Assembly: GCA_965153355.1 (NCBI GenBank)
Contig: OZ231127.1
Coordinates: forward strand, 83,080,001-83,144,000
Source: Flaccisagitta enflata
Taxonomy: Eukaryota; Chaetognatha; Sagittoidea; Aphragmophora
Direction of reading: 5' to 3'
Length of the DNA: 64,000 nt
Positions 35,930 through 48,483 of this stretch are shown here, piece after piece. The notes beneath the pieces are model-generated. The model did no database searches, was not told the DNA's origin, and was given only the letters and a program-made list of their open reading frames with translations. A program made the translations under genes and the position numbers. How positions within the stretch are numbered: the stretch's first letter is position 1; every line of letters starts with the position of its first letter.

Positions 35930-36097
35930 CTAAGAAAGGAGAATACGGAAAGAAAAAAATCAACAAAGAAAGAGAAAGAAGGAAAGAAAGAAAGAAAGGA
36001 AGGAGGAGAGCACAAGCATGAGAGAAAGATGGAAAGAGTAAAACAAGTGTCAAAACGGGAGCCCTGAAAAAAAGAACAAAAGAAAAAACGGAAGGAG

Positions 36098-36150
<53 letters not shown>

Positions 36151-36180
36151 AAGACAGAGAGAGAAAGACAGAGTAAAAAA
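35930..36180. repeat. Purine-rich tract with (GAAA)n
   Basis: GAAA runs at about 35980-35998 and 36103-36142 within GA-rich low-complexity sequence. Confidence 0.85.
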
Positions 36181-36208
36181 AAAGATGGCGAGCAATGAAA
36201 GTGAGGAA

Positions 36209-36453
<245 letters not shown>

Positions 36454-36503
36454 AGTGCGTGTATATTTATCCCGTATACATTTATGTATATGTACAGTAA
36501 ATA

Positions 36504-37036
36504 TCGTCTAGACTTGAGATAACGGGGGCAAGCATTAGAGAAAAACATATGAAACCAGGGAAGTGATATTTGAAACATAGAGTAATAAAGAGATACTTTA
36601 TTGCTCATGATAGCTGGTTGCCATAGAAACGCATTTCTATGTATTTTCGCTAAAATATCAATATTTTGAGAAATTTTTTGAGGGAATATTTTTTAAAATT
36701 GAATTTGCTACATTTTTCCCACAGTATGTTCTGTAAGAATGTCGCTCATTTAGTGGTTGTCACACATGGATACGCTCCCTAGCAACGGCCAAACGAGCGA
36801 CATTCTTACAGAAGATACAGTGGGAAAGTTGTAGCAAATTTGATTTTAAGCAATGTTCTCTAAAAAAATCTTTCAAAATATTGATGTTTTGGCAAGACAT
36901 GAAAATGTTTTTCCATGGCAACCAGCTACCATGGGGAATTAAGCATCCTTTGATTAATCTATGATCAAAATATTGCTCCCCTGCCTCCATTCGTCTGTCC
37001 ATAATGCTTGCCCCCATTCTCTCAATTCTAGACGAG
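36504..37036. mobile_element. Foldback element, 533 bp
   Basis: The outer ends are TCGTCTAGA and TCTAGACGA. The shared arm motifs are GGGGGCAAGCATTA, AGCTGGTTGCCAT and TTCTGTAAGAATGTCGCTC (exact at 36729-36747 and 36795-36813). The loop is about 47 bp. No ORF of note. Confidence 0.75.
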
Positions 37037-37261
37037 ATGCGCGTGTGGGGGGGGGGGCATGAGGGAGGAGAAAATAAGACCTATTGCCAAGATTTACGCA
37101 ACAATTTAACAGAAAAAGGGGAAAAAGGGAAATTTCCGTTTTTTCACAAAAACTTTTTTTTGGAATACAAATTCACATTGATTTTTTCACCAAATCACTA
37201 GTGGTAACATAGGTAATGACCAGAAAAAGCCAAATTTGGCCAAAAAAAACCTTCAATTTTG

Positions 37262-37390
37262 ACCTCTTGTGAATAGCAAACGAGACCAGATTGTTCTCCA
37301 TGTCCTATGCGCATCACTTTGCATTTTGCCGCTCCCCATGTTATTTTGTGTCTAAGTGCAAACTGATTTAGTTTTTGAGATTGGTCTAGA
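37262..37390 (-). pseudogene. LINE reverse transcriptase fragment
   Basis: Minus-strand codons read DQSQKLNQFALRHKITWG then AAKCKVMRIGHGEQSG. This is the segment just after the catalytic YxDD region in non-LTR RTs, where (F/L)xxxKCKVMxIG is typical. Only about 40 codons are recognisable. It differs from the 34.3-kb remnant, so it probably derives from another subfamily. Confidence 0.6.
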
Positions 37391-37613
37391 TTGAAAGATT
37401 TTTTTGAAAATCTCTTAAGATTTCTTAATTGAAAATAGTTAATTGTTTTTTGCATCTGTTTTATAAATAAAATTGTTTTTTGCATCTGTTTTATAAATAA
37501 ATAAGCAGGTGCGTCTTTTTTTTTTTAGTCGAGTTGTAACGTGGCAATTGGCAAAGCAAGGTCGCGTGTGGGAGTTACTAGTTAGTCGGGAGAGAATTGA
37601 AAGAAGGAAAGAG

Positions 37614-38220
<607 letters not shown>

Positions 38221-38244
38221 AGAGAGACAGAGAGACAGGAGACG

Positions 38245-38350
38245 GCAGTTTAATGCTGGCGAGAATTCTTAGAATTTACCGAGAATTGGGGATTTTTACG
38301 CACTGAGAATTCTCCTGCGTTAAAATTCTCTTTGCTATTGAGAATTTGTT
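38245..38350. repeat. GAGAATTC-motif cluster, left side
   Basis: GCGAGAATTCTTAGAATT, CCGAGAATTGG, CTGAGAATTCTCC and TTGAGAATTTG follow the GA tract closely. A sister cluster lies at 39.54-39.67 kb. Confidence 0.7.
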
Positions 38351-38388
38351 TATCTTTCTCTCCGCCCTTCCTGCTTCTTTTTTTCCTT

Positions 38389-38394
<6 letters not shown>

Positions 38395-38447
<53 letters not shown>

Positions 38448-38882
38448 TCTCTCTCTTTTTTTTCTCCATTTTTCTTTTTCTTTTCTTTTTCTTTCATTTT
38501 TTTTTTAATTTTTCAATTTTTTTTTATTTCTATTGTTCTTTCTTTTTAATTTCTATGTTTTGTTTTTCTTTTTTTTCTCCTTTTTTCTTTCGCTCTTTCT
38601 CTTTTCTTCAATCTTCCTCTTTTCCTTTCTTTTTTTTCTTTTCTTTTCTTTTTTTTCTTTTATTTTTTTTCGTCTTTATTTCTTTTTTTTTCTTTTTGTC
38701 TTTGTTCCATCTTTGCTTCCTTCCATTTTTCCTTTTTGTTTCCTTTCTGTTTTTTTTTTCTTTTTTATTCCTCCCTCCCTTCCTTTTTTTTCTCTTTTTT
38801 TTTTCTTTCTCTATTTTTTTTTTTATTCATTCTTTCTTTTTTTCTTTTTCTTTTTTTCAATATCTTTTTCATCTCTTTATTT
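38395..38882. repeat. (CT)n then long polypyrimidine T-rich tract
   Basis: About 45 bp of CT is followed by over 400 bp of T-runs with C, giving Phe-rich frames that are artefacts. 38883-39330 is AT-rich with nothing recognised. Confidence 0.9.
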
Positions 38883-39331
38883 GAGTGTAATATGTCTTTT
38901 CATTAGTGCAACAAAAAATCAAAGAGCGAAATAATAATAATTCAAGACAAAGATTAACAATTGAAAAAACAAATTAACTGGCTTTGAAGATAATGGCATT
39001 CACAATATAATCATCAAATATATTTATGAAAAAATGTTTTTGACAATGAAAATCATAAATGTAAACATGAAAAAAAAATCATTGAAAATTCTTTCTGATC
39101 AGAAAGAAAAGGTGAAATTACTTGTAAATAAATGGAATTTATCCTAAAAATTTTGATAACAAAGATGAAATGAAAAAGATTTGACAAAAAAATCTATAAA
39201 ACTTTATTTGTTGAAAAAATATTTCCTATGAAAACAATTGGCTTTTTAAATCCGGGAAAAATTCATCGTAATATTTTTATCTTTTTTTTTAAGGCGGTCT
39301 GTCCCACTGGAAACTTGTTCATTAAACTAAC

Positions 39332-39332
<1 letters not shown>

Positions 39333-39417
<85 letters not shown>

Positions 39418-39435
39418 GATAAAAGAAAGAGAAAT

Positions 39436-39532
<97 letters not shown>
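39333..39532. repeat. Two (GA)n tracts
   Basis: About 80 bp and 90 bp of GA separated by AAATAGATAAAAGAAAGAG. A third short GA tract lies at 39667-39696. Confidence 0.95.
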
Positions 39533-39534
39533 CA

Positions 39535-39662
39535 AATTTATTCTCGGTAACGACTATTTTTTACAATAATCATCATAACTGAGAATTGATATTAATGCTA
39601 TGGAGAATTCTCTATAGCATGAAAACATCGATATGACATTGTTAATGCTACCGAGAATTCTC

Positions 39663-39666
<4 letters not shown>
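39535..39666. repeat. GAGAATTC-motif cluster with perfect palindrome
   Basis: CTGAGAATTG, GGAGAATTCTC and the exact 14-bp palindrome CCGAGAATTCTCGG (39651-39664), followed immediately by CAGAGAGAGA. Confidence 0.75.
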
Positions 39667-39696
<30 letters not shown>

Positions 39697-39699
<3 letters not shown>

Positions 39700-40387
39700 T
39701 CAAATGTCGCGTGTGATGGGGAGTAGAAGCAATTCAAGACTATTTTGACAAAATGCAGTTACGGCTTTAAAAGGACACTCTTCAATGCGGGATGCTGAAC
39801 AAGAAGTGATGCGGAGGATTAAGGATGTTACTGCTCCAGAATTCGGTCACCACTAATAAGGAAGAAATATAGCCTTCCCCCCCTCCTCCTCCTCCTACTG
39901 GGCCAAAAGAGACGTAAGAACTAACAAATGACAAAGTCTTGTAGTTTTTTTAGAATAATGAAACAACGAAGCGAAGTTGATCGTTGCTGAGAATTAGCAA
40001 ACGAAAAGGGCCACTTATTTTTGTCTCAAATACAAACGGGTCAACTGGTAACAGATTTAGTGAACAAAACAAAGACTAGAAAAAAGAAAAAGAATTAAAA
40101 AAAAGGAAAAGGTAAAAAGAATTTGGCACGTTTTATTTATTTTTCATTTTTTGTTTTATCTATCCTTTTTTTAAAACATAGTTAGAGCGGCTTATCAAAA
40201 GCCCCCAGCAGTTGGCCGATTTCCAGAGGTCGGCAACATGTTTCTGCAAATATCGAAAAGAAATATCGAAAAGAAATATATCCAGGTCGATTGGGGTCAT
40301 ATTTGTTCCGAGTCCATGACCATTGACCAACGACAGCCTAAAGAAAAAAATCTCGTTCCTATTGTGTTTGTTAAATAGCTTTTTTTT
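39697..40387. other. Non-coding stretch, nothing recognised
   Basis: Includes a CTCCTC patch at 39878-39895 and A/T-runs. No coding similarity. Confidence 0.5.
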
Positions 40388-40614
40388 TCAAATAACAACA
40401 CGTGTTAAAGTGAATACGTCACAGCAACACTTAAAACAAAACAATAAAAAGCATATTTCTAGTCGGCCCGGTAATCTGAAATTTTAGCGGAAACGTCCTA
40501 GTGGGCAGCTACAGTTAAAATTTCATCTTACTGGGCCAACTAGAAGTAAGCTTTTCATAGTTTGAATATGAGTGTTGCTGTGACGTTTTTACTTTAACAG
40601 GTGTTGATAATGAA
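40388..40614. repeat. Foldback unit, 227 bp
   Basis: The arms share AACAC(G/C)(T)GTTAAAGT, ACGTCACAGCAACACT and TTCTAGT(C/T)GGCCC, inverted around a centre near 40500. They are moderately diverged. Confidence 0.65.
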
Positions 40615-40929
40615 AATAATGATTCTTTACTTTCTTAGATGGTATTGTCTACGATTCATGCGCATTTGTGAAGGACAGTGAATCTGCCAGGCTTGCGCGT
40701 TTCCAAGTAATTCTAATTCGATTACACTTACATGTTTGCGCACATGTTTACGCAAAGACGCATACATTTGATTTATGGGGAAGTCAGAATCGTCAATTAG
40801 TTCAACAGTTAATTGACACTAGATTAACGTCGATGGCATTTTGTAATGGAGGAATTGGCGGAAGCTGGATGGCCACTGAAGACGCACAAGAACGCTTTCA
40901 GGTCTTAGAACGCGTTCAGGTCTCTGAAC

Positions 40930-41082
40930 TAGGGATGTGGAGGCGGTCGATTTTAAAGCCGCTTCACCGCTTCCGCTTCCGCTTCCGCTTCCGCTTCCAT
41001 TTTGTAGTTCAAATACTAATAGCTATCCCACCCACCAAAATGGAAGCGGTCAATCGCTTCCACGTCCACATCCCGATCTGAT
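40930..41082. repeat. (CTTCCG)n inside a small inverted repeat
   Basis: GGGATGTGGAGGCGGTCGAT on the left faces CGCTTCCACGTCCACATCCC on the right. The (CGCTTC)n run at about 40968-40996 faces ATGGAAGCGG. 40615-40929 and 41083-41430 hold no recognisable feature except an A-run at 41300. Confidence 0.55.
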
Positions 41083-41429
41083 TCAGAAAGCGTGCAGACG
41101 TCGGTTGTATCACTTATCCATGCCTCAAAATCACAAGCAAAAGCGAAACAAAACAAAAACAAAAAGACAAATAAAAGAGACCAAATACGAAAAAAAGTGG
41201 ATCAGAGCTAATCCCCGCATGTTCGTGTTTTGGCCGAGGGTTATTTTGGAACGCAGCGCCTCTGAGGCGGTGGCGGCGAAACGTCTCAAACAAGGGCAAA
41301 AAAAAAAAAAAAAAAAGAAAAAAAAGAAAGAAAAGAAACAAAAAAAAAGGGAAATAACTAGGACGAATTTGCGCAAAATCGGAAACTTAGGAATTAGGGA
41401 TAAATAAGAGACAAAAAATGAAAACATAT

Positions 41430-41437
41430 GAATAAAT

Positions 41438-41482
<45 letters not shown>
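41430..41482. repeat. (TC)n microsatellite
   Basis: About 52 bp of TC. Confidence 0.95.
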
Positions 41483-41484
<2 letters not shown>

Positions 41485-41930
41485 CATCTAAGTTTTAAGT
41501 GGAATCACGAATTGCGTCTTAACGTTTTGAGCGAGAAATTGAAGTTGGTGGAAAAGCCTATCCTAGCTTTGGGGGGATTGCTTCATGATTTACGAAAAAA
41601 TCTGAAAAAATGAAAAAAAGAATGAATAAAAAGGAAATGCTCAAGTTGGCAAACAGAAGCTATTCATCCGCAAAAGAAAGTCATGCGTTGTTGATGTGGA
41701 GCATTGAAAAGCTTCGCTGATAGCTAAGACGTATTTACACATAATATTTCCATTTAAAAAAAAGTGGGTTTTTTTCTTTATCAAGATATCAAACGGTGAC
41801 TGTCTCTCGAGATAAGCTGACACCGTCACCAATGTTGAAGTATGAACAAGCCCGACCGGGCAAAAATGCGTCCTGACTGTGTCTCTGCGTGTATTGACTA
41901 TGGCGCTAGACATGTCAGATATATGGAGGG
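41483..41930. other. Non-coding stretch, nothing recognised
   Basis: No recognisable feature. Confidence 0.5.
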
Positions 41931-42125
41931 ACAGATAGATGGACGGACCGACAGATAAATGACCTGAGAGCATCCCAAAGGGTGTTTCGTTTCACATGTA
42001 ACATCGCCGCGGTTGAAAAGAGCCGAAAACTGCGATTTTTAAGGAAGCGTAACGGACACACCGACGGACGCACCGATGGACCGATGAACGGACGGATTCT
42101 CTCATAGAGATGCGTTCCTGACGGA
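41931..42125 (+). repeat. Two decayed family A 3' pieces
   Basis: GATGGACGGACCGACAGA at 41938 and ACACACCGACGGACGCACCG at 42055, the second followed by TCTCTCATAGAGATGCGTTCC, which resembles the CTCTTATAGAGTTACG(T) region of the TTTTCCC subtype. Neither hairpin is intact. Confidence 0.5.
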
Positions 42126-42611
<486 letters not shown>

Positions 42612-42771
42612 CAAGCAGAAAGGAGACATGAGGAGAGAGACAGAACCAATAAGAAATCTTTACAGATAAACTAAAAAAGAAACGGAAAGAATATCTATAA
42701 TCTGAAGAAAAGAATGCAACACAGCCAGACCGAGATGACAGAATCACGACTGGGACAGGAAGGAAGAGCAC

Positions 42772-43100
42772 GGCGAGAGTCAGATACCTTTGTTATCAAC
42801 ACTACTGAGACACTACTGAGAAAAAAACGAGCAGCGCAGCGCAGCGTGAGTTAGATACCTCTGTTAGTATCACTACTGAGACAGGAACAACTAGCGGGGC
42901 GAGAGTCAGATAAATCTAATAGTAGCAAGACTGGGAGAGAAACGACCATTTTGTCAAGAGCCGGATACGTCTGTTACTATCACAATGGAGTGTATATCAC
43001 AATGGAGACTGAGACGAGCAGCCTGGTGAGAGATACATTTAGTTGTAACAAGAATGGGACAGAAATAGATGGCGAGAGCGAGATTCCTCTGATAATAGAA
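42772..43100. repeat. About 65-bp diverged tandem array
   Basis: Five units sharing GCGAGAGTCAGATACCT, TGTTA(G/T)TATCACTACTGAGA and AGGAACGA motifs, with clear divergence. Confidence 0.7.
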
Positions 43101-43209
43101 AGACTAAGACACAAATGGATGGTGCGGGGGAGAGGGGGGGGATGGGGGGGAAGAGAAGCACCATTAAAGAAATTGAAAAGCGGAAACATTTATCACGCCC
43201 ACTATCTAA

Positions 43210-43402
43210 GTAAAGAAGGCTGGATACACGGGTAACCCTGCGGGTGGGCAGGGACAGTGATGAAGATCAGCAGAGCATTTAAGCAGGAGCAATGAGGCCA
43301 AACAGCAACTAAAACCCAATGAAAGCGAAAGTGTAATAGATACGTGGACGGAGAGATGGACGGACATTGAGGGATAGAGGTTGTGTAGTTCGCGACTGAA
43401 AA
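43210..43402 (+). mobile_element. Family A element, diverged
   Basis: AAGGCTGGATACACGGG, TGCGGGTGGGCAGGGACAG, GCAGGAGCAATGAGGCCAAA, a short GGACGGAGAGATGGACGG tract and a decayed end GTTCGCGACTGAAAA. The left arm of the terminal hairpin is lost. Confidence 0.8.
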
Positions 43403-43404
43403 CA

Positions 43405-43490
43405 AATAAAGCTGGGTCACAATCTCGTTGCCGACGGGTGGGCGGGGGCATCGAACCCTCAGCCTCACGCAACCCCACCCCCAAGCCCTC
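43405..43490 (+). repeat. Family A variant, 5' part (GGGTCACAAT type)
   Basis: AAAGCTGGGTCACAATCTCG, then GCCGACGGGTGGGCGGGGGC. The same variant start is found at 44.64 kb. It directly follows the previous copy. 43491-43960 holds nothing else recognised. Confidence 0.65.
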
Positions 43491-43959
43491 TCCTACATAC
43501 ATGCACATAATAACAACTGCAGTATCACAGACTGCAAGAAGGGTAAAAGAGATACAAGGAATCGATTTCTGGAAAGGATCTTTTGCTTTCCTTTGCTTGT
43601 TTCTTTGGTAATTGGCTTTTACTTCATCATTAAGCATTTTACTTAATTTCCGTGAGGAAACCTTTTTAATTGCCTCACTAATTTGTTTGTCTTGGCGAAT
43701 CCACCGAGAAAAAGAAACTACGCATTTTTCATTTTTACTGCTTGAAAAGAATTTTCACGTTTTTTTTCCTTTGCACAATCTTCCAGGTCTGTCAAACGGT
43801 CGGTCTGTCTCATGGTCACCTAATGTCTCATCTTAAGTTGCACTGATTTGATTTGATATTCAGAACACATCGATTAAACTTGGTCAATTTTCCGGTATTC
43901 TCAAAAAAATATTTGACGTCTTTTTTTTTCAAGTTTTTTTTAAGCGGCTTTTTTATCAG

Positions 43960-44050
43960 GGTTAGGGGTGAGGTTAGGGATGGGGATGGGTTAACGGATG
44001 GTTCTACGGCTAGGGTTAGGGATAGGGCTAGCTTTAGGATTAAGGGAGGA
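43960..44050. repeat. Degenerate TTAGGG-like interstitial tract
   Basis: GGGTTAGGGGTGAGGTTAGG and CTAGGGTTAGGGATAGGG are imperfect copies of the vertebrate/invertebrate telomere hexamer. It is too short and diverged to be a telomere. 44051-44634 holds nothing else recognised. Confidence 0.5.
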
Positions 44051-44634
44051 TTGGAGTTTATCCATTAATGCCGGAATGTGCTCGAATTAAAGCTTCGCCC
44101 AAGCGGGATGTTCGAGAGAAGAAAAAAAAACACAAGACGTCAGATTTGCATTGGATATTCCCCATTTTCCTACTGTGTGGGTTTTTTTTGTCATGTATCT
44201 GTCCATAATGAGACCGCTGCAAGAGAATAAATGTTGGCGGTACCTTGAACAGTCAAGAAAATTTTAGTTTCAACCACTCTCAATTCTTAAGTGGAAGGAA
44301 AACCAGAAAAACTTTGCCTTTCCTGACGGCTATCGCCAAATTGGCCTTTTAATTTGCATGGGCGTCCACTAATACTGTCCCCTAAAAAGACATCAATATT
44401 TTGGTGGGAAAGAGAGTGCCCTGACCGTGCCGATTAGAATCGTCTCAACTAGTGGCATTGACCCCGTTCATTGAAGCACGACAGCAACAACCAAGTCAAG
44501 CATGCGACACTTTCAGCAATGACCTTGCTTCTCAACACAGTTCATACATTTTGAAAAAAAAACTCATTATTGTGACGTAATGAAGTTTTGCTCCTGAAAT
44601 TATCTTTTTTTTCCATCGTTCACTAGCTAGAAGA

Positions 44635-44857
44635 ACAAGTGACGCGGGGTCACAATATCGTTGCGGACGGGTGGGCAGGGGTATCCTACCCCCATCTACA
44701 CCCAAACCCCCACTCACAAACACAAAGAGAATCTAAAATGCCTGTTTTTCCACAGTTCGTCTCGACCATCCTGGACCAATAGACCAACGGACCAATGGAC
44801 GGACGGACCGACGGATGGCCAAAGCCTCATATAGAGTTGCGTGTCCGCAACCAAGAA
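44635..44857 (+). mobile_element. Family A element, GGGTCACAAT variant, with compensated hairpin
   Basis: GCGGGGTCACAATATCG, GACGGGTGGGCAGGGG, GGACCAATGGACGGACGG and the hairpin GTTGCG-TGTC-CGCAAC (44836-44851). Compared with the usual GTCGCG..CGCGAC, both arms changed together (C to T and G to A), keeping the pairing. Confidence 0.8.
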
Positions 44858-45057
44858 TTTACTGCCTTCATTATTCCCGACTTCTAGAAACGTCGTCTTT
44901 GTCAAAGACAATAAAGATTTTGGAAGGTGCTTCTAATTCTCGGAACATCAACGCAATGGAGTTTTATTTCTGCGTTGTCGTTGAAATGGAAATGATATGA
45001 ATTTTAAACAAATACGACACTTCAATAGATTCTACATTTATGGATGGAGGAGCCATC

Positions 45058-45372
45058 GACAAAAGTCAATGGGACAAAGGTAAATGGGACAAAGGTAAAC
45101 GGGACAAAGGTAAATGGGACAAAGGTAAATGGGACAAAGGTCAATGGAACAAAGGTAAATGGAACAAAGGTAAATGGGACAAAGGTAAATGGGACAAAGG
45201 TAAATGGGACAAAGGTAAATGGAACAAAGGTAAATGGAACAAAGGTAAATGGGACAAAGGTTAATGAGACAAAGGTAAATGGGACAAAGGTAAATGGGAC
45301 AAAAGTCAATGGGACAAAGGTAAATTGGACAAATGTAAATGGGACAAAGGTAAATGGGAGAAAGGTAAATAG
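45058..45372. repeat. 15-bp tandem array, about 21 units
   Basis: Units of GGGACAAAGGTAAAT. The period is a multiple of 3, so both strands keep open frames (KGKWD on plus, TFVPF on minus). Not supported as a gene. Confidence 0.95.
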
Positions 45373-45474
45373 GGCGTTGGTATTGATCAAACTCTTTCAA
45401 ATATGTAGCTTAATTTGTTTTGGAGCAGCCCTCACCAAATGTTGATGATCCTTTCAAATCCACCATTCCTTGTC

Positions 45475-45692
45475 CTAAAATGACTCAAGACGACTTTAAA
45501 TGACTGAAATGACTACTTTGACCTATTTGACTTAAGTGACTTAAAATAACTTAGAATAACTTAGAATTTTTTAGAATGACTTTAAATGACTTAGAATGAC
45601 TTAGAATGACTAGAAATAACTTTAAGTATATTAAAAAAGTAAAGTTTGACGGATAGACGGACGGACCGACAAAGCAGGTTGAAGACTAAAAA
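45475..45692. repeat. 10-bp TGACTTAGAA repeats, then family A 3' remnant
   Basis: Diverged 10-bp units lie at about 45480-45630. AAAGTTTGACGGATAGACGG, GACCGACAAAGCAGGTTG and GACTAAAAAAAG at 45640-45692 match the family A 3' end with the hairpin deleted. Confidence 0.7.
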
Positions 45693-45971
45693 AAGCGCCA
45701 TCATTTTGACCACTTCTATTCTAATGGCATCCATGATCGTGAATCATTGGCCAAAACTACTCGCCCATAAGTGACCCAGACTAACCGAGTGCATCTACGC
45801 TCTTGGACGTCCCTTTTTGACTTGAGACAGTCAAGATCCTGAAGAAGATTACACAAAGAATTCGTTACTGTAGGCATTATCGACAATAGTCATTAGTCTA
45901 GCAAAAGAATTTAACGAGGTGTTGAACGCGCGTGCGTCAAGTGCGTGTGATAGTGCACCTTCTTGTGAGTA

Positions 45972-46240
45972 CAGGTTCGGACGGATTTGTAAATGCTATA
46001 TGTCACATTCCAACTTACCCCCCCCTACAGCCCAAACGAATCATCATAGAGACCTGAAATTTGGCATGGACACTCATCTTGTGCCAAATCGTGGGGCTAT
46101 CGAAGCGATTTTTGATAAGTGGCCCCAAAGTGGATTTATGGGGCAGGGCTGGGGTACCCCAGGGGGGGGCGAAAATGTCAAAAAATTTTTTTTCGATTTT
46201 TTTCATTTTTTTGACTTGGCTACTTAATTTAGTGTCTCAG
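45972..46240 (+). repeat. Family D repeat, copy 1
   Basis: About 270 bp, from ACAGGTTCGGACGGATTTG to GACTTGGCTAC. An inverted, near-identical copy lies at 49038-49314. It contains ACCTGAAATTTGGCATGG, GTGGGGCTATCGA and GGGGTACCCCAGG. Both copies keep the same roughly 55-codon frame, but there is no start or domain to support a protein. 46241-46565 holds nothing else. Confidence 0.8.
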
Positions 46241-46567
46241 GCACCAGGAAAACTTATAATAACCTAACTAACCTATTGCGATCACGATTTATTCACTCTA
46301 GAAGAGGAAATGTCAAAACCGAGAATTTCGCTTTTTGCAAATTTGACCATCTTGTTAAGACCATCGGCCCCCCTTATTCCTACTAATGAGCAAAAGTGGT
46401 TCTTTAAAAACAGCAAGCATATTTGTATCTATCGACTAAAAGAAAAAATATATGTTACAATGAAACAGACATATTAACAGTTGAGTATTTCCCCTCACCC
46501 CATGGGAAGAGGAGCAATAAAAAATCGAAGGAAATTGGGAAAAAATTGAAGGCCAGAAAAGAAGAAA

Positions 46568-46700
46568 CAAAGCCGGATACACGGGGCAGTAATGTGGGTG
46601 GGCAGGGGAAGTGATGTGGGTGGGCAGGGGCAGTAATGTTGGTGGGCAGGAGCAGTAATGTTGGTGGGCAGGGGCAGTATGGAGCAGGGCTGTGGCTGCA
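46568..46700 (+). repeat. Family A 5' end with amplified GTGGGTGGGCAGGGG box
   Basis: AAAGCCGGATACACGGGGC is followed by four to five 22-24 bp units of GCAGTAATGT(G/T)GGTGGGCA. Only the central box of family A has been amplified. No hairpin end. Confidence 0.75.
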
Positions 46701-46976
46701 TTGTGGCCTAACCAAGGCTCAGAATTCACTTCTTCAGTCAATTTCGTGACATCTCAAATTTTGCGTTAGCTTTGGTCCTTTCTACCCTTCTACCTTCCTT
46801 AGCCAGCGACTAAAATGATGAAGAAGGGATAGGAGGAGAGAAGAACCCAATTAGCACAACACCATTTAACACTACTTAATCTTAGGACAACTGTTTTATT
46901 GCTTTATGGGGAAGAAAATCATATATATTTTGTTTCGCGGTGAGACGCGTCGCAAGGAACAAAATCTCCATCTCCA

Positions 46977-46986
46977 GAGAGAGTGA

Positions 46987-47017
<31 letters not shown>

Positions 47018-47056
47018 TGAGAGAGTGAGAGAGTGAGAGAGAGAGAGAGAGAGTGA

Positions 47057-47153
<97 letters not shown>
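46977..47153. repeat. (GA)n with GAGT interruptions
   Basis: A GA tract with regularly spaced GTGA interruptions in its left half. Confidence 0.95.
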
Positions 47154-47155
<2 letters not shown>

Positions 47156-47257
47156 CTCAAGCTCGCTCTCAAGCTCGCTCTCAAGCTCGCTCTCAAGCTC
47201 GCTCTCAAGCTCGCTCTCAAGCTCGCTCTCAAGCTCGCTCTCAAGCTCGCTCTTAAT
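47154..47257. repeat. 12-bp tandem array AAGCTCGCTCTC
   Basis: About eight to nine exact units joined directly to the GA tract. GAGCTCTCAAGCTCG lies at the junction. Confidence 0.95.
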
Positions 47258-47650
47258 GTCGATCTTTCTCTCCAACTCGACACGGAAAAAAGGAATAACT
47301 TGATCAGTCTGTCTCAGACTGAATGAATTTATGAACATATAGATTTTACTTACAAAGACCAGTGTACATTTGCCGCCGCAAAATTGACCATCACGCGTTT
47401 CTCGATGATTTTGTATTTCTCCAAATAACGCTAGTTTATCCCGATATCTTTAAGGATTCCTATTTTGAAATCTTTTTTACCCGTCCTCGCACTTGAATAA
47501 AAAGTTATATCCGTTGGTTGCACCAGTTGGTCGGTCGGCAAACATTCATTCAGTTGTTCATTCGTTGTTCAATTATTCATTCGTAACGGTCATTCGCAAA
47601 ATCTTAATCAAGCGAGGCTGAGGCGTACATATTGCCTTTATTGGCCATAA

Positions 47651-47652
<2 letters not shown>
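47258..47652. other. Non-coding stretch, nothing recognised
   Basis: Contains only a short GGTT/CATTCGTT patch at 47510-47585. Confidence 0.5.

Positions 47653-47713
<61 letters not shown>
47653..47713. repeat. (CT)n microsatellite
   Basis: About 60 bp of CT. Confidence 0.95.
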
Positions 47714-47715
<2 letters not shown>

Positions 47716-47964
47716 AGTTCTGGGGCAGGGGCAGTGTCCCAGTCAGGAGGTAGGGCCGAAGTTAACATTTCGTGGATCGCTTAAGTGAACTATATTGACT
47801 TCAGTTTTACTGTTCGCAACAGACCGTGAGAGCGCTGCTGGTTTAAACGTTATTGCTACCTTGGTACCTTGAACAATACGCAAGTTTTAAGTGTTAACTA
47901 AATAACACGGAAGAAGATCCAAAACAAAATTTTGGATGGCGCTAAATTAGTCGTAAGTGTGATT

Positions 47965-48296
47965 TCTGATCCTAAACGCCCATGCCCATCCGCACTACTG
48001 CCCTAGCCCATCCGCACTACTGTCCCTGTCCATCAACATTACTGCCTCTGCCTATCTGCAAGGCTGCCCCTGCCTACCCGCAACCGATTGCTTATTGGCC
48101 GTAAATCTGGACTTGCTATATTGTGACAAATTTGTTGTTGAAGGGAAAACCAAAAGATTTCTGATTGTTAACTCTCATGCGAGTCATGCCCATCTGCATT
48201 ACTGCCCCTGCCCATCAATATTACTGCCCCTGTCCTTCCGCATCACTGCCCCTTGTAACCTGCAACTGACTACAGGTTGGCCGTGTATCCGGCCTT
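47965..48296 (-). repeat. Family A-like DNA with amplified GGGCAGGGGCAGTA box
   Basis: On plus, CTGCCCCTGCCCATCCGCAT-like units recur at about 47975-48080 and 48187-48255, ending in GGCCGTGTATCCGGCCTTA, the minus-strand family A start. The structure mirrors the 46.57-kb copy. 47714-47964 holds nothing else. Confidence 0.7.
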
Positions 48297-48483
48297 ATTA
48301 AATTGTAACAATTTCTAATTTTGTTGCTGACGTAAAAACGAACAAACCTCAAATTTTTTCCCCAGCAGTTTTTTTTCCCATCAGCTTCCATTTTTGGCTT
48401 TCTAATATCAGCAAGGTATCTGTGACTACTGACAACTAATCAAGCTCTCTCCAGTTCTCTAACATCAATATTTTTGTGTAAAA

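Noticed and set aside
43960-44050. Chromosome-end telomere
   Set aside because: Only a few imperfect TTAGGG copies embedded in ordinary repeats.
45919-46227. 102-residue protein in family D, copy 1
   Set aside because: The shared part is only about 55 codons and follows from the high identity of the two repeat copies. No evidence of codon-level constraint.
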